This document shows positions 32,601 through 44,395 of a stretch of DNA of 64,000 nt, one piece after another. Location of the stretch: positions 7,474,001-7,538,000 of the forward strand of contig NC_080565.1 of NCBI RefSeq assembly GCF_030253575.1, written 5' to 3'. Numbering within the stretch: position 1 is the stretch's first letter; each line of letters begins with the position of its first letter. This stretch comes from Rhododendron vialii. Lineage: Eukaryota; Streptophyta; Magnoliopsida; Ericales; Ericaceae. The notes under the pieces are model-generated. The model was not told the DNA's origin. It made no database searches and saw only the letters and a list, made by a program, of their open reading frames with translations. A program made the translations under genes and the position numbers.

Positions 32601-35203
32601 ATTCAAATGCGTATTTCTCTCAAAGAAGATAAGGCTCTGTATGGGGCCCTTACTTAAAAGGGCTTGCTTCAGTCCAAACTACCCACCATCTCCATGGATG
32701 CTATTTATCCGACCTCCTAGCATCAATGATCATTTTTCCACAGGCCATGTTGTTAATGCCTCCACCAAAAAAACCAATTAGCAATGAGGAGAAAGGTAGT
32801 CCAAGCTCATATTCTAGTTTTCGAGATGTTAAATAACCAACGTGGGACAAATTTCAACACTCTCCTGCACATGCGACCCTCGACTCGCACGTGGAGAGCT
32901 CAACAAAGGATCCGGAACATACAAATCACAATGAAACAAAGTGCAACTATGGCACAAACAAAGGGGAAAAGCCTTCTAAAACCTAGCTCTGATACCATGT
33001 TAATGCATCCACCTCAAAACCAAATGTATATCAAGCAATCTAACACCCTCCCTCATGTGCAACCCTGTCTTGCACATGGAGTTGCAAATTTTCATAGATA
33101 GACCGAAACAGAATACAAAAGGGAGAAGCAGAATACAAACGGTGAACAAATGCACAGAGAGACTTGAATCCAAGACCTTTTGCAACTTGAGCTCTGATAC
33201 CATGTTAATGCATCCACCTTAAAACCAAATGACAATGAGGCAAGAGGCAGCCCGGGCTCATATAATAGTTTTCGAGGTGATAAACAACCGATGTGGGGCA
33301 AAATGCAACACAGGAATGCGTCTAGTAAATGTCTACATGGTCCATGCATCATTTACTCCACAATGCTTGAAGTCAAATCTAAAACTCAAATTGCTCTTAA
33401 ACACTCCCAGCACTGCATTTCTACTGTCTAATGATAAAACATTATGTAATCACCATGAAAATAGAACTACCGCAATGCTGCCTAGATTACCTTATCATCA
33501 GTACATTACACAGGACACACAACTTTTATGTTAACAAGTTACTGAAAAAGTAATTGAAATACCAACACAAACGAATGCTTGATAGAACAAATACGAGTAT
33601 GCATATATATGAAAACGCTCTGGAGGCACTCCCACTCTCAAATAAAGTGATTATAATGGGCTTTCCCGCACTCTCGTTCTGATCCCTCGGTGAGATGACC
33701 ATGCAACAGCATCCTCCCACCCGTAACAATATACTAAGCACAACAGGGGTGAATTTCCAAAGTAATATAAATTGTGAAAGCTAAACTAAACTCCAGGCAT
33801 GATTCACCAAACCCATTTCAAATACATTCAGAAAAGTTTCAACCAAAAAAAAAAACCTTCCTCCTCCAGTGCTCGTATATTGTAGCCATTTCAATTTCAA
33901 ACAAAATGTACCATAGGCACCCCACACATATATCTATGCAGGGGCAGATTAAGTCCATGGCCAGGGGGCAAGTGCCCCTCCTGATTTTTTGATAATAACA
34001 TTTATACTCCGAAATACTCTGTATTAATAGTATTTCTACTACAAACAATATTTCTAACTTACCCCTGTAAATTTTAATTTCTCGTTATAGATTCATAGTA
34101 CTCTTAGATGTTTCAAGAACGCCTTCTTATACTCCTAAGCTATGTCACGTAATCCTCTAGTAGGAGACTAGGAGGACCCTCCGCAGACCACTCCTGCGAA
34201 CTCTCCCCGGAACTGGAAGATCATTTCGAGTACCGATCAAGGGAAAGTAGGACAAATCTCTCTCAATTCTCACGCGCCCACTCCCGCTCTCAATCCTCTC
34301 TTTCACAAATTTTAGTAGTTTAATTTTTTTTCTCTCTTTCGCAAATTTTAGTACTTAAAATTTTTTTTTTTCTTCAGAAAATGCTTTCACGCTAGTGCAA
34401 TATGTGCCCAAAGTCCTAACTACCAACACTTAGCTTGCAGTTTTTTTGGCTCTCCTCTCTCTCTTTTTTTTTGGTAAATTCCTATAGAAAAGATGTATAT
34501 TTCATACATCTGGTCTCAAAGATGAATATTTATGGTTAGAAACTATCTAATTCTCTTGATTATTGAAAAAAGAAGTTCAGGCTTATGTTTAATGTGTGCC
34601 CTCTAGGCTATGCTAATACTTGTCTTTTTTGCTCCAGGCTCCGCCCTTAGTCACATAATCCTTCAATATAGCTTTCACTCCCGCTCTCAATCCTCATTCG
34701 GTGCTCACGCTCTCAAACCTTATACTTGCGAATTTCAGTTGTTTGGGAGGCTTTCACGCCCGTGCTCCCACCCTGGCCGCCCCCGCATTATGGGGACTTA
34801 GGCTCAGCCACGGTGAATCGTTATCTATATGCAGGAATGAGATTGGGAAAAACAGCTAACCGGGCATAATCTGGAGGCGATCGAGGCCCTGCTGCTCAAA
34901 ATCCGCAATAATTTCATAAGCTCTCCGCTGCTTATCGGGACTCCAATTCTCAATGTGGTGCAGTATATCAATTCCCGTAAAAGGCTTCCTCGATTTGAGG
35001 GCCAAGTACTCCTCTTCGCCGAGCACGGCCCTGTACATTGCCTGGAAATCGATGACGGGGACGGTTAGGGTTCCGTCCATGTCGAAGACGACGCCCCTGA
35101 GACGGGACTTGGGGGCGGCGGTGGTGGTGGTGGCCATGGAGGGAAATGACCTTGTGGAGAGGAAGAGGGAGGAGATAGCTCTGGAGGTGAGTAGTGGTGG
35201 CAT
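28972..35203 (-). CDS. HAD-superfamily hydrolase, 248 aa, five exons
   Basis: Exons on the minus strand: 35203-34861, 31254-31212, 30380-30320, 29786-29652 and 29136-28972. All introns are GT-AG, phases are consistent and the sum is 249 codons including the stop. Motifs are in order: motif I VVFDMDGTLT with the two catalytic aspartates, the helical cap (YEIIADFEQQGLDRL), motif II around GLITRN, motif III lysine in RPYKPDP, and motif IV MMIGDSLKDD followed by IACGKRAGA. All HAD catalytic residues are therefore present. It resembles the plant proteins of the Arabidopsis At2g33255 type, about the same length; the substrate is unknown. The first ATG adds a Ser/Arg-rich 22-residue lead that may target an organelle; a second ATG (MATTTTAAP) gives a cytosolic form. 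Intron 1 (3.6 kb) contains a TRIM array and other repeats. Confidence 0.9.
29599..29638. repeat. (GC)n(GA)n microsatellite at exon 4 donor
   Basis: About five CG/GC units run into about 15 GA units, beginning 13 bp inside the intron that follows exon 4 of the hydrolase gene (donor at 29651). As transcribed it is a pyrimidine-rich (TC)n run just after the splice donor. Confidence 0.9.
31757..32060. repeat. Direct repeat of about 120 bp, spacing about 180 bp
   Basis: Units at about 31757-31880 and 31941-32060 share TAACAGGCCTTTTACCTGC, ...AAGCTC...TTGAAATAC, TTTGC/CTTTTAC and CAAGAAAGACAAGAATATCAA-type phrases. It lies in intron 1 of the hydrolase gene and has no reading frame. Confidence 0.7.
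32751..33310 (-). mobile_element. TRIM (miniature LTR retrotransposon) tandem array
   Basis: On the minus strand the order is LTR1 (33310-33203), primer-binding site (33202-33191), short internal DNA ending in a purine run GAGGGAGGG, LTR2 (33045-32998, internally deleted to 48 bp), primer-binding site (32997-32986), internal DNA, then LTR3 (32859-32751). LTRs begin TGTTG/TGTTAG and end TTAACA. Both primer-binding sites read TGGTATCAGAGC, complementary to the 3' end of plant initiator tRNA-Met. LTRs 1 and 3 share CCCACRTYGG and GTGGATGCATTAACA-like ends. The internal parts (145-138 bp) have no coding capacity. The array sits antisense-neutral in intron 1 of the hydrolase gene, in the same orientation as the gene. 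Confidence 0.88.
33937..34650. mobile_element. Possible hAT-type non-autonomous element
   Basis: The left end CAGGGGCAGATTAAG, followed by a GC-rich GGGGGCAAGTGCCCC hairpin, resembles hAT ends. The proposed right end near 34632-34650 (inverted: CTAAGGGCGGAGCCTGGAG) matches only weakly, and no target-site duplication was found. Confidence 0.35.
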
Positions 35204-35875
35204 TAATAAAACGTGGAGTTTGGACTTCGGCCCCTAAGTGGGTTTTTGTTGTGGCTTACGTGTGTGATCTCCAATTGAGATGGCTTGTAGCAAGGTTCCA
35301 ATTCCGTACCGGCTTGAATAACAGTTTTCTAAATTTTGTATCTCATTTGGGTCTAAGGGTAAGGATATTATGACATTAATTCTTGTTCTTGTTAATCTTT
35401 GTAACAATTTTAGAGATTCATAAGAAAAATTGCCTTTCAAAACAAGAAAAAAGAACGCGGGAAACTAATTCATCAACCCAATATGAGAAAGTTATATTTT
35501 GATATTTTGAAATGGACAATTTTTTTGTTTCTTTTTGGATACGTTCCGAAATTAGAGTCTAATCATCACAAAGTTTTGACCTAAACTTAAAAAGGGTTCA
35601 ACAAGGGACAAAAAAAAGAAGAAGAAAAAATGCATAACGGGAAAGCTAGGTAGGCCAAATGGGGTCAAATTTTACTACAAAGTAAGGTATAAAAAGTGGA
35701 TCCAGGGGTGTTGTAGACTGTAGTGCAACCCTCGCACTACACAAATATTATTACATCAATAAAATTAAGCTCAACATGGAGGAAGGAAAAAAGATACAAA
35801 ATTAATGCGCTTATCGTTCACATGATCATTCACACAAATTTTCTTGTTGCAAAAATAACACCTTCAATACACAAA
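35204..35875. other. Intergenic DNA between hydrolase and kinase genes
   Basis: The part from about 35340 to the kinase stop aligns with 58300-58824 beyond the second kinase gene, so it belongs to the kinase duplication. Near 35385-35440 is a retroposon-tail-like phrase (TTTGTAACAATTTTAGAGATT then a T/A-rich run), also seen near 30735-30775 and 58340-58395. No gene. Confidence 0.5.
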
Positions 35876-38800
35876 TTAACGAGGATATAACTCAGTAATT
35901 GAAGCTTCATTTACTGATTGAGTTGACTCATTCACCCGTGAGCTATCCCCATTTACCCTTGGTACTTCTGAATTGATACCAGGAAAGAAAAATCCAGGCT
36001 TTGAGGGTACCGAAAGAGTTATAGAGGAGCTACTAAGCATGACAACAACTGAACCCATTGTTGGTCTTCTTGCTACATTTTCCTGAACGCATAGTAAACC
36101 AATATGAATATATCTCATCATTTCACTCGCGGGACTGGAATTAGCCCTCAATGTGGGGTCTATGAGGTTTGAAGTTGTTCCTTCCCTCCAACTTCTCCAC
36201 GCCTACATGAATTCAACATTGGAAATAAGGTTTCATGACTATGCATGCATGGTTTTTAATCACAATATCAAGCAATATATTACGTAACATTAGTAGCGTT
36301 AATTGGTGTAATGGTATCAGAAGTTCATTGAGTGAGATATATCAAGAATCGAGCGTCATAATCATGAAAATATTGCAGCAATATGTATTTGTTTGATCCA
36401 CAATTTTATACCGTATGTATTGGATTGAGTATTGCACAATTTTGATAGCCGTAGAAAATGACTGTATTGGATGAGTATTGACGAGCTAGAGGTGAGTTTG
36501 AGGGGATTCTACGGACATAAGTCATTTGAGGGGTGTTTTTGGCGAGCTAGAGGTGAGTTTTGTGCAAAAAGTTGGCAATTCTGCGGCACACTATGTGGCC
36601 AAGAATGTTGTGAGATCGAGGAAGTAGGATTTGTGTATTTGGGAATTTTATCCTCCTCCTTTGCTGTTACCTCCTTTTCATGAGGATGACAGCCATTCCT
36701 GATATGGTTTCTTGTTCTTGATTAAATGAAATCCTATCTAAACTTTGGCAATAAAAATTTAAAAAAAAAAATTTCCCGTGTAGTTAGTTTATCATGGACT
36801 AAGCCAGAAATGAGTGGGTATGTACCTTGTTATTGACTTTAAAATTTCAAAGGATAATTTTTTGTTGTTGGTAAAATTCCACAAAATTAATATGTGTACT
36901 TACATAGCTTATAAGGTTAGTGGGATCATCCTCCATATTCTGCTCTGCGCGGAAACAATTGTTCTGATGACCGCTCAAAATTTCCAGAACTAAGACACCA
37001 AAGCTGAAGACATCTGACTTGACGGACAATTGCCTATGCATCATGTACTCCGGAGCTATATATCCACTGCAAAATTGGACAACATCTTAGGCCTTGTTCT
37101 TTTCCTTATCAGAAAACTCAATTCTGAGCATCTATGACTGCTATGTGATTCATAATTTTTTATTTTGTTTTTGGTCTTTAGTGAGGTTTTTAACAATTTT
37201 GTCAAATTTTCTTTAATTTGTGAGTATACCTAACATATCTTTGCCTAAAAAGTAAAAGCATGTAAGATTTATATTAAAAAAAATCCCTAAAAAAATTAAA
37301 AAATCAAACGCCTTTGTTAAATTTTGAACACTCTTTTTACTTTTTAAGTGCGTGCATGTAGACTTAATCTACCCATAAAAGTAAAAGAATTTGATAAGAT
37401 TTGAAAAAAAATTCATTACAGACCAAAAAAAACGCATAACCCTGTGTAGATCTTCATTTCAAAAACTCATTTAATTTTCAAAATCTACAACCATAGTTTT
37501 TACCTTTTTTCCCCTTAGACATTACCCGGTCAATTTTTTTTGGAAGAATTTTTCAAATTATTTGGAAATGAAATTGAAATTGAAACTTACTGGGTACCCG
37601 CTATTCTGCTTACAATTGCTTGGGTTTGATCCACTCCAAATAGTCTTGCCATGCCAAAATCTGCAACTTTTGGGTTCATCTCTCCATCTAAAAGAACATT
37701 GCTAGCTTTGAGATCACGATGAATGATCCTAAGTCGTGAATCTTCGTGAAGATATACGAGTCCCCGAGCAACGCCTCCTATGATTTTGCTGCGTTTCGCC
37801 CAATCCATCTGGTCGCGCCTGTTTGGATCTACACATATTTTTATACATACCATGTTGATTAAAGCTCAATTTGTGTATAGAATTAAATTTGCACTTGAAA
37901 GAAATTTAATGTAATGCTACACTATACCATCATGAGTACTTTAGTATGCACATCAAGAGACATACCTACGTCACTAAAGGAAATTTAGGGGCTTTTGGCT
38001 AAATAAATCAAATTTTTGTGAATTATTGGTTTGACTTGATAAGAGAAATCGGAAAAGTAAAAAATCATAGTCAAAACCTAATTTTTTTTGAATTAAGAGG
38101 GAAAAAAATAGCTTATTGGCTTATTTTGTCTTTATTCAAAAAAATTTGGTTTCGATCGTAATTTTTTACTTTTTAGATTTCTCTGGTCATGACGAAACAA
38201 TAATCCACACAAAAAATTGTTGAAAAACTAACAAATGTGATTTTTTTTTTTTTTGAATATGGAAAAAAAACAAGTCATTTAGCTTATTAGGCCAAATAAC
38301 CCCTTAGAAAGTTGTCTTTACGATCTTTTAGTAGTTTTCTACGCTTTGGGGTAAAAATTTTGAACTTACTTAATTCACTTGACGATAGGAAGTAAAACTT
38401 AGAAGTATAGAAAAGTTCTTTAGAAAAAAGGTTCAAAGAAGATTTAAAATAATCTAAAACTAATGGCATTTAATCTTATTTTTGTCTTGAGTTGACTTGT
38501 TCTTTTTTCAATATTGCATTGAACCAGTACAGCAGTCTTTTGATTAAAAAACAAATGTTTAAAAATGACAAAAATAAGCCCTTTTTGCATTAGAAAATCC
38601 GAACTGTAAGGGTTTTCTCTGCCTGTTGAGATCAGAAAAACAAAGAGAAAATAGTGAAATAAAGCTTTAATTTAGACAAGCAAGAATCACAATAGTCTTA
38701 CCAAATAAGAATTTATCAAGGCTAGAGTTTGGCACAAACTCATAAATAAGAAGCCTTTCGGTCCCTTCCAAGCAAAAACCAATGAGCCTAACCAAATTTC

Positions 38801-39727
38801 TGTGTTGAAGCTTGGCCACTAGCAAAACTTCATTCCTAAATTCTGTATCTCCTTGATGAGATCCCTGAGCTAGCCTCTTCACAGCTACTTTTTGACCATT
38901 CAAAAGCTTACCCTGAAGATGTAACGATAATGTTTCAGAACGTAGGTAATCGAACATCGCACGAGCTTTTTTACCATCTACACTCTTTTTTGTTCTTCAT
39001 TTTTATTCGGCAAGAGAAATTTTATCTACTTATCCATAGCAAAAATTATTAAGAGAAATTGATAATGGGTATATCGAGGAAGGTTGAAATTCGAGCAACA
39101 TAATTATACATATGCATCACAACTAGATTGACACTCATATAGAAGCAAATTATATGAATATGGGAGGGATAATTAATTTTCATACTGCTTTTTTTTGTTT
39201 TACCATTTTCACTGCTCTTTTGTATTTAATTCATAAAAAATTAGCAAAGGTTCAGAAAGACAAAGATAAATAAAAAACTATCAAAAGTATGTCAACTCTA
39301 ATAATCTCCATATAGTACAAGTGTACACCTACGCGATGTAGGGGCTGTACAAAATGTACTGGAACATAAAAAGATAAGAACATATACATGAAAAGAATAG
39401 GGTATAAACACACATATATTGAATTCTAAAAAGTAGATAATGTGATATTGCGAAAAAAAAAACTAAGTCGAAAAGTACTCTTAATGAACTTTAAAATCTG
39501 TAATAAACAATAAAAAACTAAAATTATCAAATTATTTGAAAGATTTGAAAGATTTCTTGGCCACTAAATAAGTGACTTAATAGTTAACAAAGTGCAAGAG
39601 TGGAGAAATTAAGAAAAAGAGTGAGATAACATATATATGTGTAAGGGAGAGTGAAAGGGTGGAGAAAAAAAGAGAGTGAGTTGTGAGAAGTAATGAGGCT
39701 GATGTTGATTTTTCTTGTTTTTTCAGG

Positions 39728-39817
<90 letters not shown>

Positions 39818-42800
39818 AGCTTGGCTTGGCACATGGACTACACTTGCTTAGCGTTTGTTTCCGTTCTATACACGGGATAAAAAAATCACATTGATTTTTT
39901 TAGATCCCGCGTATCGAACGGACGCAACGCTATAGTTGATAAAAACAAGTAGTATAATTTTTTTTCTAGTTACATTCGATGCACGCTAGCAGTGTTCCCG
40001 TTCTATGTACTAAAAGACATAAGTGTGTTCAAGAATGAGTTTAAGGCACCATGTGACGGTACTCATGAGCATAGAACAATTTGTCCTTCATATCACATCC
40101 CTTCCCCACGTCTGTCACTCCCTCTCCCACATTTTTCTCACTCTCTCTCGGTCTATTTTTATAAACAAAAGATATCAAAAAATCTAGAAAATTAGGATTG
40201 GGGATTTGGATGCTTTTCACTGAACCATTCAATGAAAATTGCTCGGATGAAAGCACTTAGAAGTCTTTTTTCTTGCTGATTTCTTGAAGGAATCCTTAAA
40301 ATTATGTTCTAAACAACATTGAACGGTTCGGATCATCAAAATTTGATTGAATAATGGAGGTTCACATTTTATTATAATAAGGGATCCCTTATAGGATCCA
40401 TGGTGTATATATCAAGCTTCTTGTAGGGGATCCTCTACTTAGCTTAAGTGCGAACTTCATATTTTTTGATTAAATTTCGATGATCCGAACCGTCGAATGT
40501 TTTTAGAACGTGATTTTAAAGGTTCCCGAGAGAAATCAACTAAAAATATGACCAAAAATGCTTAATCCAAACAGTTTTTCATAAAGTTCGCATATAACTA
40601 TTTTATGAAAAACTTTTTGGATTAAGCACTTCTTGGTCATCGAAATTTGATGAAAAATTTGAAGTCCATACTTAAGCTAAGTAGAGGATCTCTCATAAGA
40701 AGGGGACTGTATATATCGGGGCTGGTTCCACCAACACAAAACTTAACACAAATTGTGACACTCCATCCCAGCCTTCGAAATCAAGGGCTAAGATTAAAAC
40801 TTAAAACACCTCATCTCCCCTCCTACTAACGTCATTCTCTCTCTCTCTTGGTAAAACAAAGTAACGTTGTTCTCCCTCCTCAACCCTCACACATGTTCTC
40901 TCGCTCCCTCACGCATGTTGTCCCTTAGGAGACAGCATAAGTGTTGGTCCCATTCGGGCTGTCCATGCTCGACAATGGATGACTGAGATATGTTCAACCC
41001 ATTCAAAATAAGCTCTTATTCTCGTTGTCGTAGAGAAAAATGTTGTCTAATCTGGATACCTTGGGTGTTAGCCCCATCCGTGTCCCCCCATTTCCATTTT
41101 GAATTACGTAAATGTTTAATAAAAAATTATTCAAATCAAGCCCTTCCTGGTAATTTTTTTGCCGATTTCTCGTGGATACTCTTAAAATCATGTTCTGAAC
41201 ATATTGAGTGGCTCGGATCATCAAAATTTGATCGGAAACTATGAGATTAAGATTTGTGGTATTTTTTTAGATGTTTTTTTAGGCGTCTTTAAAACCGCCC
41301 CGTATATATATACACTGAATGGTGTAATCACTTCTTTTGCCCTGCATGGGCAAATGGCTTGTATGATTTTATTCATGTGTATTCCAAATTATTCCTTCCG
41401 TTCTAAAATGAGTGGCTTGTTTGGAATTCCGTACCATTTTAAAATGCTTATATCTTTCGATTTATAAAGTTTTATTTGATTTTGAAATTTTTGTTTAATA
41501 GAACTAATTAAAATCTATCGAATAAGATCCATATTGCATATTTTTTAACACTCATATTGAAATATATAAGCAATTAAAAATGACACGCTTTCCCAAAAAG
41601 GTCACTAATTTTGTAACGGAGGGAGTAATTAATTACTCCATCCATCCTAATTTGTTGTGCCTATTTTGACTTTCACGCAATTTAAGGAAAAATCATAATT
41701 AGGCTCCGTTCCAGAAATCTTCTTATAAAATAAGCAGCTTATTTCACATTTTCAAACTCAAGAATAAAGTAAATGAAAAATATTTTTTTAATTTTTTTTG
41801 CACCGTATAAAAGATCTTGATGGGGTCTATCAAACAAAATTCATATTGATAGGAAAATTATTTGTATAAACACATTATTTTTAAACTTGAAATTGCCTTC
41901 TTAAAAAATAAGTACTTATTTTGAGTTGCGGAACGGAGCCTTACATTGATTTTGTGCTAATTTTACTATTTTACCTCTTTGAAACTTATAACTTTTTGTC
42001 AACTTTCTTGTCATGTCATTAATTTGCTCAATTTTCCTTTCAAATTAAGTTCAAAATTTGAATTTAGAAGGGAGTTAATGAGGGGTAAATTGGTAATATG
42101 AATATCCCAAATTGGTAAATTTTGAAACAAATGTATCATTTTGAAACATTCCAAAAAAATAAGACCACAACAAAGTAGGTGAGAAGGAGTACCTTGTAAA
42201 CAACTCCAAATCCACCCTGTCCAAGCTTATTAACATCAGAAAAGTTGTCCGTTGCGGCGCTAACTGTATCAAAGTCGTACTGCAAGGATTCCACACTGCT
42301 CATTCCGTCCCCACTCTCAGATTCAGCATCTGAAGTATATAGAACCAGAATAAAGTTACATACAAGCAAAACAAATTTGTTATTGTCAATCCATTAAGTT
42401 GACGATAAACACATTAGAAGATAAAAAATATATATTTTTTAGTACTTTTTATATCCTTTAATATGTATTCACACACTCATCATTGTCAACTCATTAAGCT
42501 GATTTTAAAATTTTTCAAAAGCAAAAATACAAAAACGACTTCTGCAGGTGTCAGACCAACAAAAAGATGGGTGACTTTGTAGTATTGCCTACGTGTTTAA
42601 TTGTGGCCCAAGTGTTACATATGGGAAGCTCATTATTGTATTTTATGCTCCATCTTTTGCTTTTTCTTTTTGAAAAGTGGTATACATCAGCGGAAGTTAC
42701 GGAGAAATTAGTCCACAACAGATTCAAAGACTGTCTATAATTTTGAACTAGAAACGCTTCCGACGAGACTCAAATCCTGGCTTGGCCTCTCTCAAGAGAA

Positions 42801-44395
42801 GAACCTAATAATACCATTGGGTTATAAGACAATGGTATTTTTATGCTTTTTCATATGGATGAGATTGATCATACTCTATGGTCCTCGATTTACATGTAAA
42901 TACAATAATCTCGTCCGTTTAACAGTTTTAAAATTTTAATTTTAATTATTATCTTATTTTTTTTATTCATTACTCTCATTTTTTTTCCCTCTAATCATTA
43001 CCTTTATTTTAATCATTACTTTATTTTTCTCTACACTCATTACCTACAAATTTAAATTCAATCATTACTTATATTTCCAAAGTCTGGAGGTGTTTGAAAT
43101 GTCTAAATAGTGGGGGTGACACTAATAAGAAATTGTTAGTTTTCCCACCCCGTTTCAGAATTTCTTGAGAGAAATCGAAAAATTAATAAAGTTGTAGACA
43201 AAAACTATCTTAAAACTTACGTTCAACATACGTCCTTGGCTTCCCCAGGTTGTCCCCCTGGTTCTTCTTTCTTAATATGATGAAAAAGGAGACAATGGCA
43301 AGTATCACAAATGTAGTTACCGAAGCAACAACAATGATGATTGTTCGCATTCTATTATTATTATTATTGCCTCCTCCTGCAGTATTTTCATTGCCTTGAT
43401 CTCCTGCAAAAATCATTAATTTATTCTCAACATATCAATTTTTAAAAACAAAATAGATTCTTCAAGTTGTAATCCAGCTTCTACCATATACCATATGCCC
43501 GAATCCGATCACCAAGCTAGAGCTGGAATGGGCTCGGATATGACCGGACTGCACCTCGTGCTGTATCCATGGTCGAATTGGAGACAAGCCGTCTATGGAA
43601 AAACAAAATTTAGGCTTACATACCTGGAATCACCCCAAGGAAAGATGCGTTCTCGTACCGGAAATTACAACTGGGTTTAAGGACTCTCCCTCCCACTGGC
43701 CCGAAACCGCAACACTTAGGGATATCCTCGATAGCCTGCTGGAGACAATCCTCGCATTGCTGTTTGGACAAGTCAGGCGTGCACTGGGTAAATGCGTATA
43801 TAGGAATGTTGTCCGGGCCGGGAGCGTATCCCGAGTCAAACTTTCGACGGGTCCCCCCTTTCGCTGCTCGGACTCGTAGATCGTTCATTAATAGGTTTCT
43901 CAGCGCGTCCTTGAATGCTTCTACGCTTGTCGCATTTTTTTGAACGCTCCACCTAAAAACTCTCGGATCGACCGCCATAACGCCTTCCATTGCCTTGCGC
44001 GAGTACCGCACCATACAGTAGTCGTACCATACGATTCCCTCCATGTCGTCGGGATCGTACTCTGGCCATCCCGTTGGCGCCTTGCCGTCGGGACAAGACC
44101 CGAGCAAAGCAGTCGCACTGCTGATACACTCACGACACGTATCGGGCTCAACGTCGGCTCTGCATAGCGCCATCGCATAAACCGTGTCGGTATTTACGCC
44201 TTCCGAGGAACTGGAGTAACCGTATCCATTTGTCCGAGTGGAGAGGGAGTTTAGGAGGGTGTCGCGGTTCGTCTGGTATGTATTACTCCTTGTGTAATTA
44301 CAAAAGTAGTCTATCATTTCATTGGAGGATATGAAGGAAACCAAGTTTATGAGAATTACTTGAGAAAGGAAGAAGAGAAATCTGAAAACACCCAT
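35876..44395 (-). CDS. Cysteine-rich receptor-like kinase (DUF26 RLK), 676 aa
   Basis: Exons: 44395-43624, 43403-43221, 42329-42193, 38912-38702, 37828-37591, 37066-36904 and 36202-35876; GT-AG introns with matching phases total 677 codons. This seven-exon layout is typical of plant CRKs. Exon 1 has a signal peptide ([16 protein letters not shown]) and two Gnk2/DUF26 domains, each with C-x8-C-x2-C ([13 protein letters not shown] and [13 protein letters not shown]). Exon 2 holds a Gly/Asn-rich linker, one transmembrane helix ([20 protein letters not shown]) and a basic stop-transfer. Exons 3-7 form a Ser/Thr kinase with [33 protein letters not shown] and APEY, so all catalytic motifs are intact. 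It should act at the plasma membrane in stress or immune signalling; the ligand is unknown. Intron 3 is 3.3 kb and full of repeats. Confidence 0.93.
37986..38306. mobile_element. Foldback MITE in kinase intron 4 (copy 1)
   Basis: The ends AGGGGCTTTTGGCTAAATAA and inverted TAAGGGGTTATTTGGCCTAA match, and the arms pair around GAAATCGGAAAAGTAAAAAA versus TTTTTTACTTTTTAGATTTC. The orthologous insertion exists in the duplicate at 61150-61634, so it predates the kinase duplication. Confidence 0.85.
39730..39814. repeat. (TC)n(TA)n compound microsatellite
   Basis: About 19 TC units followed by about 23 TA units in kinase intron 3. The duplicate locus has only a short TA run at 63071-63084, so the array expanded or shrank after duplication. 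Confidence 0.97.
39848..39932. repeat. Compact 85-bp hairpin
   Basis: AGCGTTTGTTTCCGTTCTAT, GGGATAAAAAAATCA and their inverses (TGATTTTTTTAGATCCC, ATCGAACGGACGCAACGCT) leave only a few unpaired bases at the centre. It is in copy 1 intron 3 and was not seen at the equivalent place in copy 2. Confidence 0.8.
40255..40735. repeat. Inverted-repeat region with GATGATCCGAACCG arms
   Basis: AACGGTTCGGATCATCAAAA near 40324 faces TTTCGATGATCCGAACCGTC near 40475; adjacent GATTTCTTG...AAAATTATGTTCT faces its inverse near 40510-40535. A second hairpin (GTTTTTCATAAAGTT / ACTATTTTATGAAAAAC) lies near 40575-40613. Related phrases recur at 41160-41235 and 63165-63330. Confidence 0.6.
41390..41627. mobile_element. 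Stowaway-like MITE in kinase intron 3
   Basis: Left ATTCCTTCCGTTCTAAAATG and right GTAACGGAGGGAGTAATT are inverted CTCCNTCCGT-type ends; the interior includes TAAAATCTATCGAATAAGATC and GCATATTTTTTAACA like the element at 26971-27215. Confidence 0.75.
41700..41942. mobile_element. MITE of the GGCCCCGTT family in kinase intron 3
   Basis: Ends TAGGCTCCGTTCCAGAAATC and inverted TAAGGCTCCGTTCCGCAAC match; the interior has GATCTTGATGGGGTCTATCAAA and TTCATATTGATAGGAAAATT in common with 17154-17380 and 25910-26137. It appears to have inserted into another CTCCATCC-started repeat at 41636. Confidence 0.88.

Larger units (their letters stand above)
35341..44395 (-). repeat. Tandem duplication of the receptor-kinase locus, copy 1
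   Basis: Alignable with 58300-64000 from the 3' flank through exons 7-4 and much of intron 3 (up to about 41340 versus 63870), in direct orientation, about 23 kb apart. The match presumably continues past the window end, so the upper limit shown is the gene start, not a proven border. Confidence 0.85.

Noticed and set aside
32986-33202. Sequences matching part of a tRNA-Met
   Set aside because: Only the 12-base TGGTATCAGAGC is present, in retroelement primer-binding position; there is no cloverleaf.
37990-42192. Short frames inside kinase introns (for example 38287-38469, 40041-40256)
   Set aside because: They lie in introns, are AT-rich or repeat-derived, and are not conserved between the two kinase copies.
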